Positions 8,367 through 16,717 are shown, counted from the first letter of the stretch. The stretch: 64,000 nucleotides of DNA from Halorhabdus rudnickae (GCF_900880625.1 NZ_CAAHFB010000005.1:186001-250000); one strand, 5' to 3'. The notes: generated by a model not told the origin, from the sequence alone. Program-made: numbers and translations.

Positions 8367-8431
8367 AAACCCAATTGCTACCGAAAGTTTTATTATAATA
8401 ACTCTCTATGGTCCTAGCAGGAGGTCGCACG
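8367..8431 (+). promoter_or_regulatory. promoter/leader cassette 11
   Basis: AAACCCAATT, GCTACCGAAA, TTTATTATAA, CTCTATGG, AGGAGGTCGC, ATG 8432. Confidence 0.88.
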
Positions 8432-8908
8432 ATGGCCGAACACGATACTTCGACGGCAAGGGGCCGACAGTACCACCGGATTTCGAAAGCGGAATTCGAG
8501 CAAAATCTCGGCGAGATGGCTGAATACGAGCGAGTGGATTACGATGCCGCGAGCGAGCTCGTGTACGACATCCCGCTCCCTGTCGATCACCTCACGATCC
8601 GGGTGTTTTCGACGATCCAAGAAGGGGCCAGTGCCGCCCGTGATTGTGGCAACGACGCCATCCGTTGTGTCGTCTGGCATCAAGAGGCCGACGAACCGAT
8701 CGGTGGCCGCGAGAAAACACTTCGACTCAAGACGTGGGCAGGCAACCTTCGCGAGAAGATGGCGGACCTCATGGCCCGCTGGCGGGACTACGACAGCGAT
8801 CCGTGGTGCGATGAGTGTGGTTCTGCCCTCACCCTTCAGGATGGCCCATATGGGCAGTTCCTCGCTTGTACGGACTACCACTGTGAGCACACGAAGGATC
8901 TTCCCTGA
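8432..8908 (+). CDS. hypothetical protein with topoisomerase-type zinc finger
   Basis: 158 residues. Residues 1 to about 110 form an alpha/beta domain (IPLPVDHLTIRVFSTI, then a CVVWHQEADEPIGG strand pair and a helix ending in LREKMADLMARW). The C-terminus CDEC...QFLACTDYHCEH matches the C4 finger found at the end of type IA topoisomerases and on many small DNA-binding proteins. A DNA-binding role is plausible. Cassette-driven, single gene. Confidence 0.75.
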   Translation: MAEHDTSTARGRQYHRISKAEFEQNLGEMAEYERVDYDAASELVYDIPLPVDHLTIRVFSTIQEGASAARDCGNDAIRCVVWHQEADEPIGGREKTLRLKTWAGNLREKMADLMARWRDYDSDPWCDECGSALTLQDGPYGQFLACTDYHCEHTKDLP

Positions 8909-8980
8909 TCGCCTTTCGCCCGAACCCTGGCTTTCTGGGAAGTCCCCACAATGACTCCCCCGATCGAGGTCGAGAACCCC

Positions 8981-8990
8981 TGTTTTTCTG
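8981..8990 (+). terminator. possible T-rich terminator
   Basis: TGTTTTTCTG about 75 bp past the stop at 8908 and before the next cassette. Confidence 0.3.
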
Positions 8991-9019
8991 GCTTCGATGG
9001 GGCCGCGGAGGGGTTGTAT

Positions 9020-9089
9020 AAACCTAATTACTGCCGAAAGATTTATTATAATCCCGCTCTATGGACTAGATACGCAGGAGGTCACAACG
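9020..9089 (+). promoter_or_regulatory. promoter/leader cassette 12
   Basis: AAACCTAATT, ACTGCCGAAA (A to G), TTTATTATAA, CTCTATGG, AGGAGGTCAC, ATG 9090. Confidence 0.88.
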
Positions 9090-9548
9090 ATGGAACAAAC
9101 CGCCCTCGAGGATTTCGGCAAAATGGCACTGACTGACGGTGGCCAGGCCGAGGAACAGCACTTCGATCCGAGCGGGGACAGCGCGACAGTCTCGGACGCT
9201 TGGGAAGGCACCTTCATCTACACGTCGTGGGGCTACGGCCAGACGAATGTCAACCTCGCCCAGATCACGGAGGTCAGCGGGACGGGGAAAACGGTCAAGG
9301 CCCGGATGGTCAAAGGTGAGCGCGTCTCTGTTGAGGAAGGGTCCGAATCCGTTCGACCGACTGCGGAACAGTACGGCGATGAGTTTCGGCTTCAGGTCCG
9401 CGACAGCGGCGGCGATCCCGTTTTCCGAGGGAGTTACCCCTACGTAGATGGCGACAAAGACAACGGCACGCGACGAGACTCATTCTTCCCGTGGGACAAC
9501 AAGGCCGGAAATACGGTTCACCAGACAGCGCCCAACTACGGGCACTAG
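9090..9548 (+). CDS. GYxQTNV-type phage/plasmid protein of unknown function
   Basis: 152 residues. The core (TSWGYGQTNVNLAQITEV, then TGKTVKARMV, and an ending in PNYGH) resembles a small beta-rich protein seen on bacterial phages and plasmids that begins with a SWGYDQTNVDFYQV-like strand and ends in T.YGH. I recall that family by pattern only; its function is unknown. Finding it here supports a mobile-element origin. Cassette-driven, single gene. Confidence 0.7.
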   Translation: MEQTALEDFGKMALTDGGQAEEQHFDPSGDSATVSDAWEGTFIYTSWGYGQTNVNLAQITEVSGTGKTVKARMVKGERVSVEEGSESVRPTAEQYGDEFRLQVRDSGGDPVFRGSYPYVDGDKDNGTRRDSFFPWDNKAGNTVHQTAPNYGH

Positions 9549-9600
9549 CGCTCGAAGCAAAGCCCGACCGGTGACCGATCAACCGAGGTCGATCTCAGTA

Positions 9601-9610
9601 TTTTTCTCCT
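9601..9610 (+). terminator. possible T-rich terminator
   Basis: TTTTTCTCCT about 50 bp after the stop at 9548. Confidence 0.3.
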
Positions 9611-9693
9611 TCCGTTCAACCCCAATTTTCCGGGAGTCGGGCCCTGAATTGTTCAATGAAAATATTCGACAGCTTCATCGACCACCACGGTAC

Positions 9694-9760
9694 AAATCTA
9701 TTTGCTACCGAAAGACTTATTATAATACCACTATTTAATCTAGTCGAGGAGGTGATTGAA
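9694..9760 (+). promoter_or_regulatory. promoter/leader cassette 13
   Basis: AAATCTATT, GCTACCGAAA, TTATTATAA, then a degraded start element (CACTATTTAAT) and a perfect GGAGGTGAT Shine-Dalgarno, ATG 9761. Confidence 0.83.
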
Positions 9761-10030
9761 ATGGCGACACAGATCGACTCTCTCGAGGAAGCTAACGAAG
9801 CCACCCTGGAAAACGGTCAAGCGCTCCGAATCCAGCCGCCAGCGCCCGGTGCAACGCGCTATTACTGGGTCGAGGACGGTGAATGGCGCTTCAAGAAGTG
9901 CGGCCACAACTACTCGAATTCGGTAGACGTGGAGACGGTAGGGGAGCGTCTGGAGCGGAACATCCCGAAGAACGATATGCCCGGTGGCGGCGTATTGGCC
10001 GTCAGTATGGTTGAAGTCCACCGGCACTAG
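9761..10030 (+). CDS. small hypothetical protein
   Basis: 89 residues with a beta-rich centre (RIQPPAPGATRYYWVEDGEWRF) and one Cys. No family recognised. Its leader has the strongest SD of the series, extended to GGAGGTGAT. Monocistronic. Confidence 0.65.
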   Translation: MATQIDSLEEANEATLENGQALRIQPPAPGATRYYWVEDGEWRFKKCGHNYSNSVDVETVGERLERNIPKNDMPGGGVLAVSMVEVHRH

Positions 10031-10062
10031 CCGACGGAAAGCGATTGCTTCGCCATAGGTGA

Positions 10063-10133
10063 AAACCCAATTACTACCGAAAGTCTTATTATTAACTCGC
10101 TCTATTGTCTAGATACACCGGAGGTCACCATCG
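10063..10133 (+). promoter_or_regulatory. promoter/leader cassette 14
   Basis: AAACCCAATT, ACTACCGAAA, TTATTATTAA, CTCTATTG, CGGAGGTCAC, ATG 10134. Confidence 0.87.
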
Positions 10134-10409
10134 ATGGCACAACGCTACTGGATCAAGCGGGCGGAGGACGGAAACGAAGTTGTGGGTACGTACTTCGATT
10201 CGGAGGCGAAGGCCGAGGCGGTCGCCGGGGCTCTGGAAGACGAAGCGGGCGCCGAATACTTCGTCTCACAAGCACCGGGGAACGAGGAACCACCGTCTGA
10301 GAAAGGGGACGAAGATCAAGAAGCGACCACCGCACGAGCGGAGGCCGCCGCAGAACGCCGACTAGACGAACGCCGAGAACGGACGTTCGACGAGCGGGGA
10401 TATTTCTAA
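10134..10409 (+). CDS. small hypothetical protein
   Basis: 91 residues. It begins with a strand-helix-strand unit (RYWIKRAEDGNEVVGTYFDSEAKAEAV) of the kind seen in small single-domain RNA- or protein-binding folds, followed by a charged, probably disordered Glu/Arg-rich tail. First gene of a two-gene unit; the partner starts 22 bp downstream. Confidence 0.68.
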   Translation: MAQRYWIKRAEDGNEVVGTYFDSEAKAEAVAGALEDEAGAEYFVSQAPGNEEPPSEKGDEDQEATTARAEAAAERRLDERRERTFDERGYF

Positions 10410-10431
10410 ACCCCGGGGAGATACTAGGCTC

Positions 10432-10920
10432 ATGGCATCGCTAGATCTGGACGAAACGGGGGAACGGCAATTCGAGCACGGAGCCAGAGGGTACGGGGTG
10501 GAGGTGTACGGTGGAACGGCGGAAGATCGTGAAGCGGTCCTCCGAGATCGTCTCGGCGGCGACGTCGTCGCCGTCGACGCGAGGACGGTCGAGGACAGTG
10601 AGGAGTTGGTAAAGTCGGCGCTCCTGGAGATGGGCGTCGACAAGAAAGAGATCGAAAAGCGCCGGCGCGTCGGTGGAAGAGTACTCCGGCGGGTGCTCGT
10701 CGATACTGGACACAGTTTCGCGATCCTCGAGCTCGATCAGCTAGAATCGGACGCCCGGACGAGCGTCGCCCAGATGATGAAGGGAGTGGCTGAGGGGATG
10801 ATGGACGCCGACGAAGTCATGATCGGTTTCTCGTCTGAGGAAGGCGGCGCAGCGGTCCACGCAGAGCCCGACCTCCGGATGCGCGTTCGAAGTTGGGAGA
10901 TCAACCCGGACCAGGACTGA
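10432..10920 (+). CDS. hypothetical protein, possible degenerate AAA-like fold
   Basis: 162 residues. It has no Walker A, but the order of its segments is like the second half of an AAA+ core: a strand ending in acidic residues (SFAILELDQL, compare AILILDELDRL in the Orc1 of this element), a helix (SVAQMMKGVAEGMM), a strand (EVMIGFSS), and a terminal RMRVRSWEI. This may be a decayed initiator-like or ATPase-interacting protein; alternatively the likeness is accidental. Co-transcribed with 10134. Confidence 0.6.
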   Translation: MASLDLDETGERQFEHGARGYGVEVYGGTAEDREAVLRDRLGGDVVAVDARTVEDSEELVKSALLEMGVDKKEIEKRRRVGGRVLRRVLVDTGHSFAILELDQLESDARTSVAQMMKGVAEGMMDADEVMIGFSSEEGGAAVHAEPDLRMRVRSWEINPDQD

Positions 10921-10966
10921 CGAGATCGAATACAACCCGGTGTAGACAGCTGTACCCAGGTACCAC

Positions 10967-11029
10967 AAACCTAATTACTACCGAAGGGCTTAATATATAT
11001 GCACTCTTTTACTGACGTAGGTGGATGAA
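10967..11029 (+). promoter_or_regulatory. promoter/leader cassette 15 (divergent)
   Basis: AAACCTAATT, ACTACCGAAG, TTAATATATAT, CTCTTTTA, and GTAGGTGGATG in place of the strong SD. The 3' half has drifted from the consensus. Confidence 0.72.
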
Positions 11030-11758
11030 ATGACTGCAACCGTCGATACGAGCGAGTGCGACATGAGCGAGATCGAGAAGAAGGCGCTCGAGGTTATCGA
11101 CCGAGTCAGGACGGGCGACCGGATCCTCTTCAACGATCGGGTGCAGCCACTCGAAGTGACGCGACAGGAAGGCCTGCATGAAGGTAATTTCGGGAGTGCG
11201 TGGGCCAAGCTGAAAGGTCCCCAAGGAGGCCGATACAAGATCAGGTACCACGACGGCAGCGCCGGAGAGTACGTCACCGTGGGGCGACGTGAAGGGGCGA
11301 ACGAAGACGGCTTTCCAGTCTACGATTTCTTCGAGTTGACCGACATCGAGATAGTCGATCACCACGAGTTTCGGATCGGCCAGATGTTCGAAGACAATGA
11401 TGGCCCATTCGACTACCTTATCGTGACGAAACTCCCTGATAACGGGTTTCACGATGCCGAATTGGTCCGGATTCGGACTAAAGAGGGTGAAGTTGCCAGT
11501 GCAACCGAGAGCGGCTTATTCGGAAGCAGAGCGCGAGAGAGAATCTTCGCCGGCGAACTCGAGCTCATCCGAGAGTACAAGTTCGGGTACGGTGATCGCG
11601 GAATTCACTACGACACCGAACGGGAAGAGAAAGTCAGACTGTCCGGGCCCCACAAGCGAGGCGTCGATCTACGCCCCGTCGACGGGAACGGCCTGGAGGT
11701 CGTCGACTGGGAGACAATTCTTTTCGGCTTCGATAATCGATTCGTCGACAGCGAGTAG
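11030..11758 (+). CDS. hypothetical protein with GDRIL domain
   Basis: 242 residues. Residues about 25 to 95 contain GDRILFNDRVQPLEV ... GPQGGRYKI, a beta-rich unit also present at the N-terminus of the 20958 product (GDRILWEGRSEPLTV ... GPRGGVTTL). The remainder is strand-rich and acidic. ATG 11030 is preferred to GTG 11021 because the AGGTGG run lies just before it. Unknown role, probably an element-specific or haloarchaeal fold. Confidence 0.72.
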   Translation: MTATVDTSECDMSEIEKKALEVIDRVRTGDRILFNDRVQPLEVTRQEGLHEGNFGSAWAKLKGPQGGRYKIRYHDGSAGEYVTVGRREGANEDGFPVYDFFELTDIEIVDHHEFRIGQMFEDNDGPFDYLIVTKLPDNGFHDAELVRIRTKEGEVASATESGLFGSRARERIFAGELELIREYKFGYGDRGIHYDTEREEKVRLSGPHKRGVDLRPVDGNGLEVVDWETILFGFDNRFVDSE

Positions 11759-11777
11759 TCTGAGCACGTCGAGATAC

Positions 11778-12026
11778 CTACGGGATGCCCTCTAGCTGAT
11801 TCTCCCGTTTCCGTAGATCTTGCTGTTGCTGGATCGCCCACTCATCTATCGCGCCAAGAACCAGATACACAAGCCCTAGACCCAGACCAAGGGGCGGTTG
11901 AAGAAAAGTAGGGAGCGACCTGAAGAACAGAGTAGCCAAGTCCATGACTATCAGTATGGTTCCCCCGGTAAACAACACGATCGGCATCTTATGGATCCAA
12001 AAGCGGTCAAACCACCGGTGAAGCAT
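11778..12026 (-). CDS. small membrane protein, two helices
   Basis: 82 residues on the reverse strand, converging with the preceding gene. Two hydrophobic segments (about residues 15 to 35 and 43 to 62) are separated by a short polar turn, with a Gln/Arg-rich C-terminal tail. It has no promoter cassette, like the other reverse-strand membrane genes at 13.6 to 14.2 kb. Unknown function. Confidence 0.6.
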   Translation of the reverse strand: MLHRWFDRFWIHKMPIVLFTGGTILIVMDLATLFFRSLPTFLQPPLGLGLGLVYLVLGAIDEWAIQQQQDLRKRENQLEGIP

Positions 12027-12079
12027 TCTCTTAGCCTATTATTCTAACCACTCTCACAAAATACCCACCCTTGAGTTCT

Positions 12080-12143
12080 AAACCTATTTGATACCGAAAG
12101 GTTTATTATACAGCCACTCCATGAACCAAACAGGAGGTACACG
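12080..12143 (+). promoter_or_regulatory. promoter/leader cassette 16
   Basis: AAACCTATT, GATACCGAAA, TTTATTATAC, CTCCATGA, AGGAGGTACAC, ATG 12144. Confidence 0.84.
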
Positions 12144-12551
12144 ATGGCGACCAGCAAATACACTTCCGACGGTTCGAGTCTCGAAGTTACCCAGCGCTAC
12201 AGCGAAGACCTGTTCGACTTCCTGTGGTGCCCGGTGTGCGGCAGCCGGGAGTTCCACCATATCGTGTTCGAGGGCGTGTTCTGCGAGGCGTGCAACACGC
12301 AGGTCGAAATCAAGCAGGCCCAAGACAAGGCCGGTACCGACGAAGCGGTCTTGGTCACATTCTCGAACGAAACGACTTGGAACCTCCACAAGGACAGCCG
12401 ACGGGAACTGCCCGAGGGGACGGTTTCGCTGAAGGTGATCGGCGGCCCCGGAGCTCGCGAGATCGACATGTGGCATCCCTCTCCGGATGATTTCTGGGAG
12501 CCTGTTCAGCCGGGAGAAGACCTGACTGACGAAGATTCCGACGAAGACTGA
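12144..12551 (+). CDS. DUF7567-like zinc-ribbon protein
   Basis: 135 residues. An N-terminal ribbon CPVC...CEAC (about residues 29 to 52, with FHHIVFEGVFCEACNTQVE) is followed by a domain containing TTWNLHKDSRRELPEGTVSLKVIGGPG and an acidic tail. This matches, from memory, a widespread haloarchaeal family annotated DUF7567. Function unknown; likely cytoplasmic. Single cassette gene. Confidence 0.75.
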   Translation: MATSKYTSDGSSLEVTQRYSEDLFDFLWCPVCGSREFHHIVFEGVFCEACNTQVEIKQAQDKAGTDEAVLVTFSNETTWNLHKDSRRELPEGTVSLKVIGGPGAREIDMWHPSPDDFWEPVQPGEDLTDEDSDED

Positions 12552-12685
12552 GGATAGCAAGCGGATGTCTGGACGAATAGTTTCGACTAGCGGAAAGTCC
12601 ACAATATACCGGTAGTCGGGCATCTAACCGCTGAATGGAAAACGATATTCAGAAGATAACCTATCGAGTGTTATTGACTGATTCT

Positions 12686-12753
12686 AAACCTAATTACTAC
12701 CGAAAAACTTATTATTATCTCACTTTATGGACAAAGTAGGAGGTCGAGAAAGT
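12686..12753 (+). promoter_or_regulatory. promoter/leader cassette 17
   Basis: AAACCTAATT, ACTACCGAAA, TTATTATTAT, CTTTATGG, AGGAGGTCGAG, ATG 12754. Confidence 0.86.
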
Positions 12754-13497
12754 ATGGCAACGAGCGGTTCCGATTCCGGCGGAGTTTCAAACGACGAACG
12801 GTCTCTCAAAGAGCAGCTTCGGTTCTACGATGACGATTTCCCTCGAGAAGAGCCGTCATGGGACGAGGACGCGGTCGTCACGCCACGTGCGTTCCTTTCG
12901 GAGTACGGGTACGACCTTTCGGGCGAGCGGCTTCCGTCGCAGCTAGCCCGGCATCTGATCGACGAGAAGAGCCTGGAGCCGGTCATCACCCTGGTTCGGA
13001 CGTTCGGGAACACCGGTAACTTCGAAGAGGAGGGCGTCGATCGAATCCGGAGCATGGTCGACATGGGCGGCTACAACGCGATCACTCTCTACCGGCTAGA
13101 TGGTGAGCCGGGCGAGGACGAAACCATGCTATCCGCGTATGCGGACGGCGGTTTCATCGTCGAGTACTGCTATATTCGAGAAGAAGAGAAGCGCGAAGAA
13201 GCGGGTCACGACAAGAATGGGTACTACTGGACGGATATTGACGGACAGAACGAGCTCATCAAGAAGCTCCTCTACGGGACGGATGAGGGGCCATGGGCCG
13301 ACGGCGCCGGAGAAGATCGCCGATGGTCGCCGGAGTGGACGGAAATGCCGAACCCGGCCGGCCAAGAGACGTGGGCGGTCACCATGTTGGGGGACACGCA
13401 GCTGAACAAACCGCTCACCGAACTCGCCGAAGAGAACCTTCTCGACACCGCTCTTCGGGAGAAAGGTAACGGTCCGTATCAGGAGACGGTCGCTTAA
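12754..13497 (+). CDS. hypothetical acidic protein
   Basis: 247 residues, very acidic, of mixed alpha/beta character. No Cys motif, nucleotide motif or membrane span. An upstream in-frame ATG at 12727 lies inside the cassette start element and is rejected. Largest unrecognised monocistronic cassette product in the first 14 kb. Function unknown. Confidence 0.7.
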   Translation: MATSGSDSGGVSNDERSLKEQLRFYDDDFPREEPSWDEDAVVTPRAFLSEYGYDLSGERLPSQLARHLIDEKSLEPVITLVRTFGNTGNFEEEGVDRIRSMVDMGGYNAITLYRLDGEPGEDETMLSAYADGGFIVEYCYIREEEKREEAGHDKNGYYWTDIDGQNELIKKLLYGTDEGPWADGAGEDRRWSPEWTEMPNPAGQETWAVTMLGDTQLNKPLTELAEENLLDTALREKGNGPYQETVA

Positions 13498-13605
13498 GGA
13501 CCAGTCCCAGGCGGCAAGGTCCCCGCTGGTTTACCAATCGCTATACCAAGAAACGCGAGAGCTAATCGAATAAGGACCTAAACCAGACGATTTAGACGGT
13601 AGAAG

Positions 13606-13926
13606 TTATCCATCTTCGAAATCTGCCAGCGGTTCGATGTCGTCATTTCGGAGAGATCGTATCTTGCTGACGAGCTCGACGAGGAACGAGAAGACCCCTG
13701 CGACGAGGTAGTAACTGTAGTGCTCTTGGATTAGGCCTGCCCTGGCAACCACGTAAGCGCCGACGGCTCCGCCAGCAAAAGCGAGGGCGAGTCGACAGAT
13801 AAGATAGACCCACCAATTGCGTACTGATCCCTGGGAATCGTACCGGTACTCGAGGTAGAAGAATAGGCCACCGAAGAGGAGTACCACAACAACCAGCGTC
13901 AAGATCGTGAGGATGACGTCCATCAT
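13606..13926 (-). CDS. membrane protein, three helices
   Basis: 106 residues. Hydrophobic segments at about 3 to 23, 40 to 62 and 72 to 90, with a charged C-terminal tail. The start is ATG 13926 (an ATG at 13923 also fits). It lies just downstream of, and in the same direction as, another small membrane protein gene, forming a two-gene reverse-strand unit without a cassette. Such pairs could be envelope or secretion components, but nothing specific is recognised. Confidence 0.62.
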   Translation of the reverse strand: MMDVILTILTLVVVVLLFGGLFFYLEYRYDSQGSVRNWWVYLICRLALAFAGGAVGAYVVARAGLIQEHYSYYLVAGVFSFLVELVSKIRSLRNDDIEPLADFEDG

Positions 13927-13931
13927 GAGAA

Positions 13932-14180
13932 TCAAAGCAATCCGGTAACCGTATCGACCACTCGGTTGAAGGCTTCCGGGGAAACGACCCACAGAGCACC
14001 CAGCACTGCTAGAGCCATTCCCGCCCCGTACACGATCCGGGCTGTAAATCCGATCACCACCTTGAGGACTACGATCGCCGCAGCGATCGCCGCAGCGATC
14101 AGGACGAGTTTGACGACCGGGAAGCCAGCTACCTGAAGGACGATACCACTTGTCCCCGCGGAAAGTGGGTCACCCACCAT
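13932..14180 (-). CDS. small membrane protein, two helices
   Basis: 82 residues with two apolar segments (about 16 to 44 and 50 to 66), rich in Ala, Val and Ile, and no charges inside. Five bases separate its stop from the next gene. The ATG at 14180 sits near a divergent region shared with cassette 18. Its size and two-helix layout are like small virion or pilin-type membrane proteins, but no signal is diagnostic. Confidence 0.62.
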   Translation of the reverse strand: MVGDPLSAGTSGIVLQVAGFPVVKLVLIAAAIAAAIVVLKVVIGFTARIVYGAGMALAVLGALWVVSPEAFNRVVDTVTGLL

Positions 14181-14249
14181 ATGAAACGATCAGACTGCTT
14201 GGGTTTTAAAACCGCGTGGGTGCTTGTCGACCGGATTCGCCAAAACTCT

Positions 14250-14319
14250 AAACCTAAGAACTGCCGAAACACTTATTATTAACCCGCTATATGGTATAGA
14301 TGTGATGGAGGTCACTACG
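14250..14319 (+). promoter_or_regulatory. promoter/leader cassette 18
   Basis: AAACCTAAG, ACTGCCGAAA, TTATTATTAA, GCTATATGG, TGGAGGTCAC, ATG 14320. Confidence 0.86.
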
Positions 14320-14733
14320 ATGAAGGAACAACTTCAGACCGAAGCCAAGGACGAGGCAACGATCTACCAGCTACACCGCGGCGATCACCGGTCGGACACG
14401 GACGGCAAGATCGCTCTTGAAGTCCGCATGGCCATTCGGGAAGAAGGCTACAAGAGCCTGAAGACTGACGGGTTCGAGCTCGCCGAAGCCACGTTCGAAC
14501 GCCTCTACGAAGAAGTCGGCACTCAGAGTGTCACAGTAGGCGCTGACGAGGACGCCGGCGTCCAGAGTGGGCTCTCGGAGGTCTGGCACAAGTGGAACCG
14601 AGGGAGCGGTAAGGAGAGCGAAGCATTCATCGAAGCCGAGACGCGGAGCCTCGAAGTAGGTGACCTGGTCGAGATCAATGGGACGTTCTACATCAGTGCG
14701 CCGAGTCAGTGGGCAGAAGTCGAATTGATGTGA
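14320..14733 (+). CDS. hypothetical protein
   Basis: 137 residues, acidic, mostly helical, with a strand pair at the C-terminus (LEVGDLVEINGTFYISAPSQ). No family recognised. The reading frame runs upstream through the cassette; the SD-proximal ATG is used. Next to it, 100 bp downstream, a cassette without SD drives 14834. Confidence 0.68.
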   Translation: MKEQLQTEAKDEATIYQLHRGDHRSDTDGKIALEVRMAIREEGYKSLKTDGFELAEATFERLYEEVGTQSVTVGADEDAGVQSGLSEVWHKWNRGSGKESEAFIEAETRSLEVGDLVEINGTFYISAPSQWAEVELM

Positions 14734-14777
14734 AATCTCTTCTCCAGGATACCCCGTTCGAAGGGTGGGGTTAGGTA

Positions 14778-14833
14778 AAACCCAATTACTGCCGAAAGAC
14801 TTATTGGTGAAGGCCCTCTATGGTCAGATAGAC
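14778..14833 (+). promoter_or_regulatory. promoter cassette 19, lacking the SD
   Basis: AAACCCAATT, ACTGCCGAAA, TTATTGGTG (damaged TATA), CTCTATGG, then GTCAGATAGAC and ATG. The SD part is missing, so the transcript should be nearly leaderless. Confidence 0.78.
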
Positions 14834-15820
14834 ATGCCAATAATCGATCCGACAGCCACGGACGGGGATGAACCGCCCCACTTCGAAACGCCAGTCTACG
14901 GTGAAGACTATATCAAGATGGGGGTGCCGACCCAAGTCGAAGATCTCGTCGCCCTTTCCGACGACTACGCTGCCGTGATGTACCCCTACTGGGACGAAGA
15001 TGACCTCGGACTGGGATTCCACGTGGAGTTCCACGAAGGGTCCCAGATTGCCGGACGAAAGGTCCACTACAACGAAGAACACGACAACTTCACCCTCCGA
15101 GTCCCGTCAGCCCTGGCGAGGATCTCGGGGCTCAAGTCCCTCGCAAACAACGCTGAGGTGGTCCTGAGTTACTTCTCGGTCTATATCGACGGCAAGCCAT
15201 TACACGAGTTCTCTATTGAACAGATCGAGGATGAAATCACCAGTGGTGATATGGACGGTATCGACCCGGGTCGGGTCACAATCGACATCACAACCCGGCC
15301 TTCGCTGACACCGATCGGTGGAGTGGTCTCCTCGCAAGCAGATCACGCTGACCTCGACGAGAAATTCACAGAAAGCGGCCTTACGCCCTCACGCTCCAGA
15401 GATTCAGAGTTGATCGAGTCACTGCGGTACGAGGTGCCGCTCGACTACGCTCGAGCATACGGGTTTGAGCCGCGGCAAGAGGTGACTGTAGAGCTCATCG
15501 TCGACGACGGGACGCTCGGACTCGCGTTCAACCTGGACGGGGACATCGACGATCCCCACCTCGCAACGCGGTCGCTGAACGCTTACAGTCCAGACAGTAG
15601 TGGCCCGCGAAAGGATCAGTACGCAGTCTCGGTCCCAAAGGCCGCTGTCCGTGGTTTACGGTGGTCGCTCGACATGCCGCTCCGTGCTATCCCCCAAGCT
15701 GATCGTTTCGTACTCGTCCCTGCCAACCCGGTTGGAACGATCGACGAGACAGTCAAAGAAGACGATGTTCTCGTCGAGGAGCTCGGTGAGGCGCCGAAAG
15801 CGCCGTCGATCGAAGCGTAA
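14834..15820 (+). CDS. hypothetical beta-rich protein
   Basis: 328 residues, acidic. Two segments resemble the swapped-hairpin opening of AbrB-like folds (NFTLRVPSALARISGL near residue 88 and QYAVSVPKAAVRGLRW near 270), separated by a long strand-rich middle. The only cassette gene without a leader SD; the ATG lies close to the expected +1, which fits leaderless translation. Start confirmed by lack of alternatives between the promoter and residue 1. Possibly a DNA-binding or structural protein. Confidence 0.68.
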   Translation: MPIIDPTATDGDEPPHFETPVYGEDYIKMGVPTQVEDLVALSDDYAAVMYPYWDEDDLGLGFHVEFHEGSQIAGRKVHYNEEHDNFTLRVPSALARISGLKSLANNAEVVLSYFSVYIDGKPLHEFSIEQIEDEITSGDMDGIDPGRVTIDITTRPSLTPIGGVVSSQADHADLDEKFTESGLTPSRSRDSELIESLRYEVPLDYARAYGFEPRQEVTVELIVDDGTLGLAFNLDGDIDDPHLATRSLNAYSPDSSGPRKDQYAVSVPKAAVRGLRWSLDMPLRAIPQADRFVLVPANPVGTIDETVKEDDVLVEELGEAPKAPSIEA

Positions 15821-15875
15821 ATCGCCGGCCACCCCCCTCAGTTTCTTGTGGAAATCCCCCAAAAGTACCGGTCGG

Positions 15876-16688
15876 ATGAGTAAGCCACTTCCCGAAGTCG
15901 ACTATGTTCTCTGGAGTAATTGGACACGGCCGAACGGTGGGGCTGGTCGGTGCGAAGGTTGTCCGGCACACTGGTCAGTGCGTGAGGACTATCACGGCGA
16001 GGCAGGATCTCGAACGAGCTCGTTCGATCACCGCCCGTTATTCGCATACGGGGATGCGGACCCGGAGATCGTTATCGTCGGTGAAGGGCCTGGACCGCCC
16101 CAGGATGACGGGGACCATCACCCAGCGGATGAGAACAAGCGAGAAGCAGATCTCGAGGACGTTCGGAGCGAGTCGATCATGGATGCGGTGAACGGGACAC
16201 TCAAATTCGCCGAACCACTCTTCACAGCTGTCGAAGAGTCGGAGTTTGACGGTCACTTCACTCAAGTTCGGAAGTGCAACCAGATCGAATACGACGAGAG
16301 CAACGATCGGGCCAGGAGACACTGTGCCGGCGCTGGCCAGTTCGATGGGTACCTGTATGAAGAGATGGATGCACTCGATCCCGAGGCCGTCATCACGATC
16401 ACGACCCGCGGCGGGGCGGAATTCAGCGAGGTGTTCGGCCTACCCAGGATGAAAACCAAAGCTATGGCACAAGGGAGCGGCGAGAGCGGCTTCAGAGTCC
16501 ACGTGCAAGACGAGATCGGGTTCCGCTGGTATCCGGCCCCACATCCAAGACCTGCCGGTGCTGAGTGGACGTTCAAGCATCTGGATAGCATCAAAAGCGA
16601 GTGGGGTAGAAGGAAGAGTACAAGAGAATACTTCAAGCTGTTCGTCGACGAGGTCCTCGAGGATTTTCAGCGGTCGAGGACCTCGTAG
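15876..16688 (+). CDS. uracil-DNA glycosylase superfamily protein
   Basis: 270 residues. An N-terminal CEGC cluster (about residues 29 to 32) precedes IVIVGEGPGPPQDD (motif 1 of family 4/5 uracil-DNA glycosylases is GEAPG-like). A later KCNQ takes the usual C.P/N position, and PAPHPRPAG gives the HP(S)-type motif 3. These enzymes remove deaminated cytosine from DNA. The motifs are non-canonical (GEGPG for GEAPG, HPR for HPS), so activity may differ. It starts 55 bp after the previous stop without a cassette, probably as a second cistron. Confidence 0.62.
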   Translation: MSKPLPEVDYVLWSNWTRPNGGAGRCEGCPAHWSVREDYHGEAGSRTSSFDHRPLFAYGDADPEIVIVGEGPGPPQDDGDHHPADENKREADLEDVRSESIMDAVNGTLKFAEPLFTAVEESEFDGHFTQVRKCNQIEYDESNDRARRHCAGAGQFDGYLYEEMDALDPEAVITITTRGGAEFSEVFGLPRMKTKAMAQGSGESGFRVHVQDEIGFRWYPAPHPRPAGAEWTFKHLDSIKSEWGRRKSTREYFKLFVDEVLEDFQRSRTS

Positions 16689-16717
16689 GGTAGACGATCG
16701 CCCTACCAAGTGTATAG

